NCBI RefSeq assembly: GCF_000003195.3
Contig: NC_012871.2
Coordinates: forward strand, 11,829,997-11,893,996
Reading direction: 5' to 3'
Source of the DNA: Sorghum bicolor
Lineage: Eukaryota > Streptophyta > Magnoliopsida > Poales > Poaceae
Length of the DNA stretch: 64,000 bases
The notes under the pieces are model-generated. The model was not told the origin of the DNA. It ran no database searches and worked only from the letters and a program-made list of their open reading frames with translations. Both the position numbers and the translations under genes were made by a program. Below are positions 43,614 through 54,468 of this stretch, one piece after another (the first letter of the stretch is position 1; each line of letters begins with the position of its first letter).

Positions 43614-45025
43614 TATTTCCTTTGGGAAACTAAGTGTCCGATCTCCATTGTGTTTGTGCTCGTAGATCCCGGTTCTTCACTTGGTGGAATCTAGGAGTTG
43701 TAAAACTCCTCCATGTTTTGCTTGAAGTGTACCTGTTCATAGAGACAAGGCAGAGATCAAGTGCATGGGCCCTGTTGGTGGAAAACACCAACAGAACCAA
43801 AAGTGTATTTGTTCTTCTCTAACCTTAAGCATAGTGAGCAAGACAAAGTTGATAGGATCATGAGTGTAGGATTTGAAACATTTGTCAGATCATATGACTC
43901 AACCTAATGGAAAGATAATATATCTATATTTATGTTTTGTTTTCTTTATATCTTCCCAAAGATGGAATGTGCAACATTTTAGCTTATATGATTAGGAGTG
44001 TGGGATCATGAAGGTAGTACTAAGAACAAAGATTAAAGGACTAAACATGCTGAATTAATTTGGTTAATTTGGAGTTATAAATCATACATGTTTGTCTCTT
44101 TATTGTATGTGATCGCCAAAACCAAGGAGAAGCTTATAAAAGTGATAGTCAAGTACCTTAAGATGTTACCTTAATTGAAGAGTGATGGTATAGTATCACC
44201 TTGTGGAAGCTTTCCTTTCTTAGCGGTTGTGCATCGTGTTTGTGGCACCCTCCATGAATCATCTCTTATGAGCCAAGTCTTTCTTGTGCAAATTGTTAAA
44301 CTTCATGTGTCACTTTCTTCATCTCCAATGTGAGTTTATCTCTCAGGACTTCCCAGGTCGATATTGAAAGTTTTCCTGAAGGGGTTAGTCCGACAAAATA
44401 TACCAATATCTACTCAAGCAGTTTTTAGTTCAGTAACCAAACTAGACTCCTTGTCTAATCAGATTTAGGAAGGTTGTTTAACCTAAGCACCATGCTTAAT
44501 TTAAATGCCAATGGAAGTATGTCGAGTACTTCCAAACCAACACTTACTAGGATAAACAAAGGTAGCATGATGACATTTATAGAGATCTACTCAAGTGGAG
44601 ATGAAGTAGTGTGATTAGTATTTAACAAATTGAACATGTCTCAAAGGTAGGGACAACCAACATAGCAACTTGGCAAGGGATGTTTTCATGTGAAGTACTC
44701 CCCCAAGCTTGAATTTTGCAAAATTCAAGATTGGATGAATTTAATTCAATGTTGTGTTATGGTTGGTTGGACATACCTTGTGCTTGTCATTCATCTGATC
44801 TTCTTGCTCCAATCCTGGAAAGGTTAGTAGCAAGAATACCCGAAGGAATATTTCAACAATTATCTTAATATGCTCAATACACAAGGCAATGTTGCCAATA
44901 ATTAGAAGTTCCTGTTACAATCTGATAAGTGCTTGTTTAAGGATGCTAAGCTTATCCTTGGGAAACCATCAAGTTATGTTGGTGAAGTGGTTTCCCCTCC
45001 AACACCTACCTATATCAAGATCAAC
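43614..45025. other. Non-coding internal DNA of element 2, right part
   Basis: Matches 36570-37690 of element 1 (for example the word gttggtggaaaacaccaaca at 43774 and 36686, an inverted repeat of ttggtg/caccaa). No enzyme domain. Confidence 0.55.
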
Positions 45026-45967
45026 TCAACGAGATCTGCAATATTTATTATAGACATATGCATCGACAACCGCCCTTTTAAAGTTTTTATAAATAGAAAG
45101 GAAGAGGGGGTTGGAGATTTCAAATGCGGTGATGTTGGAGAGACCAATTGATTGGGGAGATGTTTTATATGAGCAAGGACTTGGTGAGGTATTTATGAAA
45201 TAACTTCCATGCTCACTGTTGTTTCTCTCATTCTCAAACTCCAAGGATGATTCTTCATGAATGCTTAAAATTCCTCTAGGATTGTCTCTCAAGTTTGTTT
45301 TATCCATCCATTCAATGGTGATAGCACATGGATTTTTAATGCCCTCTAGCCATTGATGTTGCTCTTCTCGATCCTCCTTGTGGTCTTGGTGACTCTTACG
45401 AATGGGATGTCTAGAGAGATTCATAGGATCATTGGGAGGTTCAAGATAAAGAGCATAGTAGAAATTATTAAACTCAAGGATGGGTTGGATAGCCGAATCA
45501 TGGGATCGGAATGTTTGGAAATTGGCTATTGAAACTTCCTTTCCTTGTCTGGGAGATGATTCCTTCTCTATCTCTAAGATTTTTCTATGAAGACTAGTAC
45601 AAGAAGGATGTCCATGAATGAAGACATACCTTCCTTTACTAATAGATAAAGAAAGAAGGACTCTACCAAAGGTTATATGATTAAGACCAATGTGAAAATA
45701 TCTAGGAAAAACATGGTCTTGTAGGGCTAGGTCTAAACCAGAATTTATAGAAAGATTAATAGATTTCCTAGGTGTAGCTAAAAATGCATTATCTTCTTGA
45801 TTAAAAGATAGGACCTGAGCTATAGAAAAGGGTTGGTTTTGACCTATTGCAATCAACTCCGGACACAGATCATAATTAGGGGCAGGGCTTGTTGACTCCC
45901 ATGGTCTATGGCTGGTCTCCGAAGGTGCAAAAAATTTAATAATAGGTATGAAATTTAAGTTATCCAT
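45026..45967 (-). CDS. ORF of unknown function in element 2 (gag position)
   Basis: 313 codons from ATG 45967 to a stop ending at 45026. The frame is also open upstream into the LTR, but the ATG at 45967 is the first one after the primer site. It lies at the 5' end of the internal region, where gag would be. The sequence is Ser/Pro/His-rich (APSETSHRPWESTSPAPNYD near the start) with no zinc knuckle and no Gag core that I recognise. It is intact here and broken in element 1. It could be a degenerate Gag or a lineage-specific protein. Confidence 0.5.
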   Translation of the reverse strand: MDNLNFIPIIKFFAPSETSHRPWESTSPAPNYDLCPELIAIGQNQPFSIAQVLSFNQEDNAFLATPRKSINLSINSGLDLALQDHVFPRYFHIGLNHITFGRVLLSLSISKGRYVFIHGHPSCTSLHRKILEIEKESSPRQGKEVSIANFQTFRSHDSAIQPILEFNNFYYALYLEPPNDPMNLSRHPIRKSHQDHKEDREEQHQWLEGIKNPCAITIEWMDKTNLRDNPRGILSIHEESSLEFENERNNSEHGSYFINTSPSPCSYKTSPQSIGLSNITAFEISNPLFLSIYKNFKRAVVDAYVYNKYCRSR

Positions 45968-46062
45968 AAAGATAAAAATAAAAAGATAAAAGAATAAAAG
46001 TATAAGAGTATAATACAAGATAATAGCAAGATTCAAAGTTATCTCAGCAAACCGTCTTTGTC

Positions 46063-46078
46063 TCCGGCAACGGCGCCA
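46063..46078 (-). other. Primer-binding site of element 2
   Basis: Minus strand reads tggcgccgttgccgga, the tRNA-Asp type site with a change at its inner end relative to element 1; 8 bp from the LTR. Confidence 0.8.
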
Positions 46079-46086
46079 GAAATGCT

Positions 46087-47316
46087 TGTTGATATTTGGT
46101 AACGCAATAAGGAAATGATCCGCAAGCGCATGGATATCGGTGAGCATTTCACCCGGGAGGTTATCCAGAGTTATCGTATTTATATTTTTACCACTGGGAG
46201 AAAGGGTGCATCTGACTAACCAAATCTATTGCTACTATCTCTTTAGGCTACAAAGAATGTTTCTCGATGTGAGTGATGTATAGAGAAGACTGCAACCGTA
46301 GTCTCGTTCTAACCTTGGTAAGGATGATCTACTGTTCTATTGGGGAAGCTTACGGAATCTAGACACCACAAAGGATGTTCGACCCGCACCTATAAACCTA
46401 CCCGTCCTGCTAACAAGATATGGGATACAAAGGTAACTCGGAAATGTCACGTTCCTCGCTACTACCACGGTCCAGCTAGTCAGGGGATATCTATGAGTAC
46501 CCTAGCCTAAACACCACGTTTACGCTAGCAATGATTACTCTAATACTCAACCGGAAGAGGATTAAAGTAAACTCATAAACCAAAGAACAATAAAACAAGA
46601 ACTTACTAGAATTAGAAGTCGAATTACTGAAGAATCTTAGGAGCAAGCCTCGGGTTACGAGACTTGATCCCGCAGGTACAACTCGGAGTAGACACCGACA
46701 GGCCAGCCTTCCTCCGATCTACACCTCCACTCTATCTCTCTCAATCTAGTAGAAACTAGAAGATCTATTTCTACTTACATTGGTTGCTAAGCCTAAAAAG
46801 AAATATTATTTAGAGAAGAGGTTTTCCTTCGAGGGCACCCCTCAACTCTATGATAACTTCTTGTGTTCTCCAGGGGCCAGGGGGGTCTCCTTATATAGTC
46901 CTCCTCCTCTATGCGTTTTTGGGTCGGTAGGCGATGTGGTACTACGTTATCCTTGATCCTTTAGGTCGGTGGAACATCGTGTGCGAAGAGAGTCCCGAAC
47001 GGAGTCCAGGACAGGGCGGGCGCCCAGGTCCTCAGGGCGGGCGCCCTGGGCCTGGCCCCTTTCGGCCTCTGCTTTCTTCCCGTGGCTTCTGGAGTCTTCT
47101 AGATGGTAGAAAATTGCGCGGTGCGTTGATATCTCTATGTAATCCCGACATGTGGGCCTTTCTTCCTTATTTCCTGATAACCCCCTGCAGAAATAGACAA
47201 ACACCAAAACTCGTGAAATTCTGTCAGCTAAAACCCTAAGTCTGGGTGTTGGTTGCATTTGGATCCTTTTCTTTATTTATTTGATGATTATATTTGGTAC
47301 TTAAGGATCGTCAACA
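46087..47316 (-). repeat. 5' LTR of element 2
   Basis: 1230 bp, TGTTGATA...CGTCAACA, with both ggcgggcgccc units intact (about 47023-47052). Confidence 0.92.
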
Positions 47317-47770
47317 GTCTTCTGTAGGGGCCAGGGGGGTCTCCTTATATAGTCCTCCTCCTCTATGCGTTTTTGGATTGGTAGGCGATGTGGTACTACG
47401 TTATCCTTGATCCTTTAGGTCGGTGGAACATCGTGTGCGAAGAGAGTCCTGAATGGCTTCCAGAGGGGGGCGGGCGCCCAGGGAAGGAGGGCGGGCGCCC
47501 TGGGCCTGGCCCCTTTCGGCCTCTGCTTTCTTCCCGTGGCTTCTGGAGTCTTCTAGATGGTAGAAAATTGCGCGGTGCGTTGATATCTCTATGTAATCCC
47601 GACATGTGGGCCTTTCTTCCGTATTTCCTGATAACCCCCTGCAGAAATAGACAAACACCAAAACTCGTGGAATTCTATCAGATAAAACCCTAATTCTAGG
47701 TGTTGGTTGCATTTGGATCCTTTTCTTTATTTATTTGATGATTATATTTGGTACTTAAGGACCATCAACA
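47317..47770 (-). repeat. 5' LTR of element 1, distal part
   Basis: Starts with the second gtctt TSD copy, carries the element 1 variant near 47443, ends ccatcaaca and is followed by the accgg TSD. Confidence 0.9.
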
Positions 47771-48545
47771 ACCGGCATGAAAGTCGCCTTCTTTATTTTA
47801 AACCTGGCGATCTCTGCTCTGTGGTCTGGTAGGTTGATTTCAGGTGTCATTGTTTCATAATACTGTAATTGCCAAAGAGCATCATCAGTAAACATAAAAA
47901 CACAATGAGTATGGCTGAAGGCCCATGCCAGAGGCATATGGGATACTATTGATAGTGTGTATACGCAAAAAAAATATCATCGATACATCACCTGACTCGC
48001 TAAATGGCCAACATAAAGCTAGTATGTAATAGCAGGTAGGTAAAGCTCCAATGAGCGCCATTGACACTCCATGACCCAGCACAAGCACTCAATTCCATTA
48101 ATTACAACCTAAGGGATTAATGCATTTCAAGTAGATTACAGTAGCTGAGCACCAGCATATATATACATAAGTTATTGAAGTTGTACCTTGTGGTCTTCAT
48201 AATCTATCTGTTTCAACGCCCTCAAGCAAGTTGTGTGCCGTGAAGAACCCACAGGCGTGGCCCTGGCTCTGAACTTGCTGCTGGGACTATGAAGAAAGGA
48301 ACACATGGTTACCAATTGAATTGCCAATATGACTTCACAACTGCAATGGAAGCACTACTTACTGGAACATTGAAATGATGGTTGTAGGCTAGACAATACT
48401 CACTCGTCTATCACTTCTTGTGTAGGAGTCAACTTTGAGGTCCTGCCACTATTGGAGTCGAGGTACATCACCCTCCGCCAATCTTGGCAAATGATGATGA
48501 TAGCAACCTAGTGCCCATCACAAACTTTTGGTTGGCATGTTGCGC
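47771..48545 (-). pseudogene. Ulp1/C48-like cysteine protease relic (unit 1)
   Basis: Minus-strand pieces read in order. One (48530-48435) contains KVCDGH, a stop where W/Y is expected, VAIIIICQDW and VMYLDSNSGR. A second (48286-48187) contains QSQGHACGFFTAHNLLEG flanked by AG and GT and has a 4-bp shift near its end. A last exon-like frame (47937-47755) ends just across the element 1 insertion. H...D...Q-x-x-x-x-CG is the order of the catalytic residues of Ulp1-type (C48) peptidases, which plant CACTA and Mutator-like elements often carry. The stop and shift show it is dead. The family assignment rests on short motifs only. Confidence 0.4.
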
Positions 48546-49549
48546 TGGGTAGGTTCTCAGAATAGTCCATGCAATATTATCTATCTTCCTAGATACTTTT
48601 CAATGTAAGTGCTTCTCCGATAGTGGAGATTGGAGAGCGGCGGGCCAGCTGGAACCGGGATCGAGAGGGCTAGGGTTTCAACAGGTTGTGGCCTGTAGGG
48701 GAGCAATGAATTTTATTTTGCGCTTTGCATAACTGAGCCATCCAAGGTTGATACAATAGTGACGAGAAAGGCAGAATGGGTTGTGGTGGGCTGTATCCAG
48801 GTTATGGGCTTCATATTTTTAGACTGAATATTATGGAGATTATCAATTATAATATGTAGTCAATTGTGTTGTCTAGATTCTGAAAATAAGTAGGCTTCAA
48901 TTTTGAACTACATGTAAATCAAAAAAGATTAAAAAAGGTAATAAAACTATATTAATGCACATATGTTGCATCTAGGTCATATCCTAAGAATAGACAGAAA
49001 ACTCATATGTTAGTTCGGAATAATTCAAAAATTTGTTTACAACTTATTAAAGAAAATTAATAATAATATATAAAAGGTGTAAAAAAATTTTAAATAGGCA
49101 TGTGATCAGATTATGAGAACATATGCTTGAATTAGAAAATAGATGATTTTACAAAAGTTAGCATATACATTGTTCACAAATGGATATATTTCTCACAAAG
49201 TTACATACAACCTAAGGCAAACTTTGAAGTTTGTACATCTCAAAACCTTTTCTTGCTCATACACACTTCAAATGGTTTATACACCTCCCATATTGTTGAA
49301 ATGATTTAAACAAAGTGGTACTATACATTGTTTATTACAAATAGATACATCTCCCACATAGTTATGTAACTGTGTGAGAGATGTATCATTTTTAAATCAT
49401 GTATAGTCCAACTTTGTTATTACGATTTAAAATTTTATGGAACGATAAAACAACTGTATTATGATCTCATGCCGGATTCTAGGATTTTTAGACTCTTTAA
49501 GATATTATTGTTTTTCCTCGTAGAGTCACCAAAATATATGTCAAGTAGT
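48546..49549. other. AT-rich spacer
   Basis: Contains aaaccctagccc on the minus strand (about 48660-48671), a word frequent in plant 5' leaders, then about 900 bp of AT-rich DNA with the words acaaatag/gata.at.tc.cacatagttat repeated. No gene. Confidence 0.4.
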
Positions 49550-49559
49550 TACATATTTT

Positions 49560-49909
49560 GCTTGGCTGCCAACCTCCAATAAAATTCAATAACCCCCCAA
49601 GAAAATGATAAATCATTAGATGGTTTAATTTAAATTAACACGTAAGGAAACAGGTATTTTTCTTGGCGGTTAAGAATAACACTTAAGAAAATAGTAGTTT
49701 CCTTTGAGTGTTTATAATTACACTCAAGGAAATAAGTGCCCCGTCAAGGAAACACCCATATTCCTTGGCGGTTTACTTCAACCTCCAAGGAATATATGTT
49801 TCCTAGAGAGTTCACTAGCACCAGCAATGAAACTACCATTTCCTTGGCAGTTTCATTTTGGCACTCAAGGAAATTCTCAGCCCCCCAAGGTAATTCCAGA
49901 TTGGTAGTG
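49560..49909. mobile_element. CACTA right terminus with ccttgg repeats (unit 1)
   Basis: Ends attccagattggtagtg, a CACTA terminus. It is preceded by many copies of aaggaaa/tttcctt and ccttggcggtt, the subterminal array. The left end is not found; it may be the element to which the protease relic belonged. An identical copy lies at 54119-54468. Confidence 0.6.
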
Positions 49910-52190
49910 TGTTTTAGTTAGTTAGTGTAAAATCATGTGAAGGCATTCCATTGCGTATGTGTCCAACTATATATATTCACCATGGATCCATCAGATCAGC
50001 ATTTATATCATGAACCCAAAATATAATAAGGGAAATACTTCTCTAAGACTGATACTATATATAACCTGTCACTATAAAATATCACCTAGTTACCCTCTCG
50101 AATCTCTAACATCACACGTCGTTGCTCAGTGGAGCATTGGTCACATGCAAGCAACACCGACTTAACCTGGGCTTTAGAGGCATTGGGAATTGTACCATGG
50201 CTGCACTCTTGCTCCCTAGTACTGACTGGGCCAGCATCGGTAGTTCTCCAGATCAGTAGCTGCGAACCAATAAGTTCGCATGCCCCCTGGGAAATCTTCT
50301 GTCTCCAGCTCTGCTATGTCTCGTTACAGCAAGTATAGTAAGCATTTTTCAGCGGGCGAGAAGACATCCACTTTGTACAAAAGCAGCCACGAGATCATTT
50401 CCTGCTGCAACACATGTTATTACCAGAAAATAAAAGTTTCATTTGCTTTCAATTAGGGCACATACATTTCGTGCTGTCTCTATGCCATTAATTTTGTAAA
50501 AAGTCCCTCGACGGAGCCAAGAGACAGCGACCCCAGCTGGTCCTCCATGAAGAAATTTGCCTGGAGTAAAAGGCCTCGATCCCGTGCAGCAGGAGGTAGT
50601 GACGATGGCACCAATCTGCTGCAAGCACACGGACGACCTGGCGACCTGCCCTGATAATCTGCACACGGGTGAGCTCTGCAGCGAGATCTGTTGTTGGTTT
50701 CGCATGGGGGAGCTCCGGCTGGCTGCTGCGAGCCACGCCAATGAGCTTCGCCACCGAGCTTCACGCAGGTGAGGAGGCGTTGAAGAAGAGAAGTGTTGAA
50801 GTTGAGTATTCAAAGGATAAGCATGTGCAGCGCAGCACAGTACTGTAGTGTCACTCTAAGGAGGAGCATGTGAAGTGCACACTGCCATACAGCTCTTCAG
50901 TTTCTACAGACTACAGAGTTCAGTGGACAGAGCAAACCACGAAGTGCTACTATACTAGGATCTGCTAAAAAAAAGTACTATAGTAAGGAGTAGCAGGCTA
51001 GTGTGTATTTGCAATTTTTTCCTAAAAAGTTGAGACTTTGTAGAATTTCGTTGTTTATTTGATTTATGAAAATTTTGTTCTATTATATATTATATATTAA
51101 TATAACACTTATTATATTATATATTAATATATCATTTAAACTTATGGTTCCAAAAAATATTGTAACCATGATCATCTTATTTATGCTGGATCTTTTTATT
51201 AACAACAAGCAACATATAGGAAATTCTGCTGTCAAAGCTCGGTCAGCCCATAGGAAACTCAAAGGAGGGTATCGAGTACATATGACAACACTATGAAAAC
51301 AAAGGAAATTAGAAAAAAAAAGCAATGCAACTATATATAATATAATTATTATGTTGATTGTTTCTAAAAATTATTGTAATCATTTTGCTCTTATTTATAC
51401 TTGATATATTTCTATCAAATAGCCACACAATAGTTCACAAATATTCATTTATAGTTGATCATGGATACATGCAAAGCATTAGACGACTGAATCCTGTTTG
51501 TAGGTTGTATGGTCAGTCTTTATACCTATCTATATGATAAATTCAATGTTGCTTAGAGACGAGTCTCCGTCTGTGGGTTGTACATGCCCTCAACCAATCC
51601 AATGCAGTTTACAATGCAAGGATTAAATACTTATCTCTATAGTAGAGCTATCTAAACAGCCAACCTATAATACTAGTTGACTATATTGCTGGCTATATAT
51701 GATATGGCATTGTCTTACAACCTTCAGTTGGCTAAATTATTAGCCATGCTCTTATACATTTCTGTCACCTCCACGTATTCTAGATATTTGTGGCTAGGTC
51801 ATTCGGGGTGGCGCCCTAGTTGAGCTATATGAAGGATTAAAGGCCAACACATTTAACCCTTTAAGTTATGTGTTGAACAAGCTTCGCACAAAAAGTATAC
51901 ACGAAAAGTATAGAATAGTATACACAGCTGTACAGTAATCCAAATTAGTTTTCAACAAAATCAAGCATTATTTGCTCGATCTTCCTAAAAGTTTGCAAGC
52001 ATTCATCGATCGTTTGCCTTCATTTCGATTAATTGTTGATATATGCCACAGGCATCGTGGCTCTATGTGCTGACTTGGGCAAACCACCAGCACAAGGCCA
52101 GCCATGTATCAAGAAGGGACGGAAGGTTTAGGACGTCTTGGATTGTCTTATTACTCCGCACATTTGGGTGCAAATATTTGGCTTTATGAA
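49910..52190. other. Unit 1 remainder, no recognised gene
   Basis: 50439-50813 is a GC-rich island with overlapping open frames on both strands; the plus frame 50557-50772 is cysteine-rich (MAPICCKHTDDLATC) and runs into gtgagg, a possible splice donor. The family is unknown. 51060-51350 is very AT-rich with tatatta repeats. 51480-52190 has no features. Confidence 0.35.
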
Positions 52191-52329
52191 TAACCCCCTG
52201 CAGAAATAGACAAACACCAAAACTCGTGGAATTCTATCAGATAAAACCCTAATTCTAGGTGTTGGTTGCATTTGGATCCTTTTCTTTATTTATTTGATGA
52301 TTATATTTGGTACTTAAGGACCATCAACA

Positions 52330-53104
52330 ACCGGCATGAAAGTCGCCTTCTTTATTTTAAACCTGGCGATCTCTGCTCTGTGGTCTGGTAGGTTGATTTC
52401 AGGTGTCATTGTTTCATAATACTGTAATTGCCAAAGAGCATCATCAGTAAACATAAAAACACAATGAGTATGGCTGAAGGCCCATGCCAGAGGCATATGG
52501 GATACTATTGATAGTGTGTATACGCAAAAAAAATATCATCGATACATCACCTGACTCGCTAAATGGCCAACATAAAGCTAGTATGTAATAGCAGGTAGGT
52601 AAAGCTCCAATGAGCGCCATTGACACTCCATGACCCAGCACAAGCACTCAATTCCATTAATTACAACCTAAGGGATTAATGCATTTCAAGTAGATTACAG
52701 TAGCTGAGCACCAGCATATATATACATAAGTTATTGAAGTTGTACCTTGTGGTCTTCATAATCTATCTGTTTCAACGCCCTCAAGCAAGTTGTGTGCCGT
52801 GAAGAACCCACAGGCGTGGCCCTGGCTCTGAACTTGCTGCTGGGACTATGAAGAAAGGAACACATGGTTACCAATTGAATTGCCAATATGACTTCACAAC
52901 TGCAATGGAAGCACTACTTACTGGAACATTGAAATGATGGTTGTAGGCTAGACAATACTCACTCGTCTATCACTTCTTGTGTAGGAGTCAACTTTGAGGT
53001 CCTGCCACTATTGGAGTCGAGGTACATCACCCTCCGCCAATCTTGGCAAATGATGATGATAGCAACCTAGTGCCCATCACAAACTTTTGGTTGGCATGTT
53101 GCGC
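52330..53104 (-). pseudogene. Ulp1/C48-like cysteine protease relic (unit 2)
   Basis: Exact counterpart of 47771-48545 with the same stop and the same 4-bp shift, so the damage predates the duplication. Confidence 0.4.
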
Positions 53105-54118
53105 TGGGTAGGTTCTCAGAATAGTCCATGCAATATTATCTATCTTCCTAGATACTTTTCAATGTAAGTGCTTCTCCGATAGTGGAGATTGGAGAGCGGC
53201 GGGCCAGCTGGAACCGGGATCGAGAGGGCTAGGGTTTCAACAGGTTGTGGCCTGTAGGGGAGCAATGAATTTTATTTTGCGCTTTGCATAACTGAGCCAT
53301 CCAAGGTTGATACAATAGTGACGAGAAAGGCAGAATGGGTTGTGGTGGGCTGTATCCAGGTTATGGGCTTCATATTTTTAGACTGAATATTATGGAGATT
53401 ATCAATTATAATATGTAGTCAATTGTGTTGTCTAGATTCTGAAAATAAGTAGGCTTCAATTTTGAACTACATGTAAATCAAAAAAGATTAAAAAAGGTAA
53501 TAAAACTATATTAATGCACATATGTTGCATCTAGGTCATATCCTAAGAATAGACAGAAAACTCATATGTTAGTTCGGAATAATTCAAAAATTTGTTTACA
53601 ACTTATTAAAGAAAATTAATAATAATATATAAAAGGTGTAAAAAAATTTTAAATAGGCATGTGATCAGATTATGAGAACATATGCTTGAATTAGAAAATA
53701 GATGATTTTACAAAAGTTAGCATATACATTGTTCACAAATGGATATATTTCTCACAAAGTTACATACAACCTAAGGCAAACTTTGAAGTTTGTACATCTC
53801 AAAACCTTTTCTTGCTCATACACACTTCAAATGGTTTATACACCTCCCATATTGTTGAAATGATTTAAACAAAGTGGTACTATACATTGTTTATTACAAA
53901 TAGATACATCTCCCACATAGTTATGTAACTGTGTGAGAGATGTATCATTTTTAAATCATGTATAGTCCAACTTTGTTATTACGATTTAAAATTTTATGGA
54001 ACGATAAAACAACTGTATTATGATCTCATGCCGGATTCTAGGATTTTTAGACTCTTTAAGATATTATTGTTTTTCCTCGTAGAGTCACCAAAATATATGT
54101 CAAGTAGTTACATATTTT

Positions 54119-54468
54119 GCTTGGCTGCCAACCTCCAATAAAATTCAATAACCCCCCAAGAAAATGATAAATCATTAGATGGTTTAATTTAAATTAACAC
54201 GTAAGGAAACAGGTATTTTTCTTGGCGGTTAAGAATAACACTTAAGAAAATAGTAGTTTCCTTTGAGTGTTTATAATTACACTCAAGGAAATAAGTGCCC
54301 CGTCAAGGAAACACCCATATTCCTTGGCGGTTTACTTCAACCTCCAAGGAATATATGTTTCCTAGAGAGTTCACTAGCACCAGCAATGAAACTACCATTT
54401 CCTTGGCAGTTTCATTTTGGCACTCAAGGAAATTCTCAGCCCCCCAAGGTAATTCCAGATTGGTAGTG
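54119..54468. mobile_element. CACTA right terminus with ccttgg repeats (unit 2)
   Basis: Duplicate of 49560-49909. Confidence 0.6.

Larger units (their letters stand above)
39280..47316 (-). mobile_element. Non-autonomous LTR retrotransposon, element 2 (inner)
   Basis: 8037 bp: 3' LTR 39280-40487, internal 40488-46086, 5' LTR 46087-47316. Perfect TSD gtctt (39275-39279 and 47317-47321) inside the 5' LTR of element 1. It has the same family LTR, tRNA-Asp type primer site and PPT, but a longer internal region. Protease-like relics and one long frame of unknown function are present; RT, RNase H and integrase are absent, so it must borrow enzymes. Confidence 0.93.
32555..47770 (-). mobile_element. 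Non-autonomous LTR retrotransposon, element 1 (outer)
   Basis: Minus-strand element with 3' LTR 32555-33782, internal region 33783-38498 and a 5' LTR split into 38499-39279 and 47317-47770 by element 2. The perfect TSD accgg (32550-32554 and 47771-47775) closes the structure. The two LTR ends share a private variant near 33455 and 47443 (tcctgaatggcttccagagg) not found in element 2, confirming the pairing. There is no RT, RNase H or integrase. The primer site, a protease-like fragment and shared LTRs suggest an Athila-like non-autonomous family. Confidence 0.92.
47632..52190. repeat. 4559-bp tandem duplication, unit 1
   Basis: Unit 1 (47632-52190) and unit 2 (52191-56749) are head-to-tail copies with a constant offset of 4559 bp and no difference noticed by eye. 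The breakpoints share only ataa (47631-47634, 52190-52193, 56749-56752). The unit begins inside the LTR end of element 1, so the duplication is younger than that insertion. Confidence 0.93.

Noticed and set aside
45968..46147. Extending the element 2 frame upstream to 373 codons
   Set aside because: The extra 60 codons cross the primer-binding site into the LTR and would not be in a sensible transcript leader.
31893..49909. Pairing the CACTA start at 31893 with the CACTA end at 49909 as one element
   Set aside because: The subterminal repeats differ (acgcgtct versus ccttgg), the flanks taa and tgt do not match, and the terminal repeats agree only partly.
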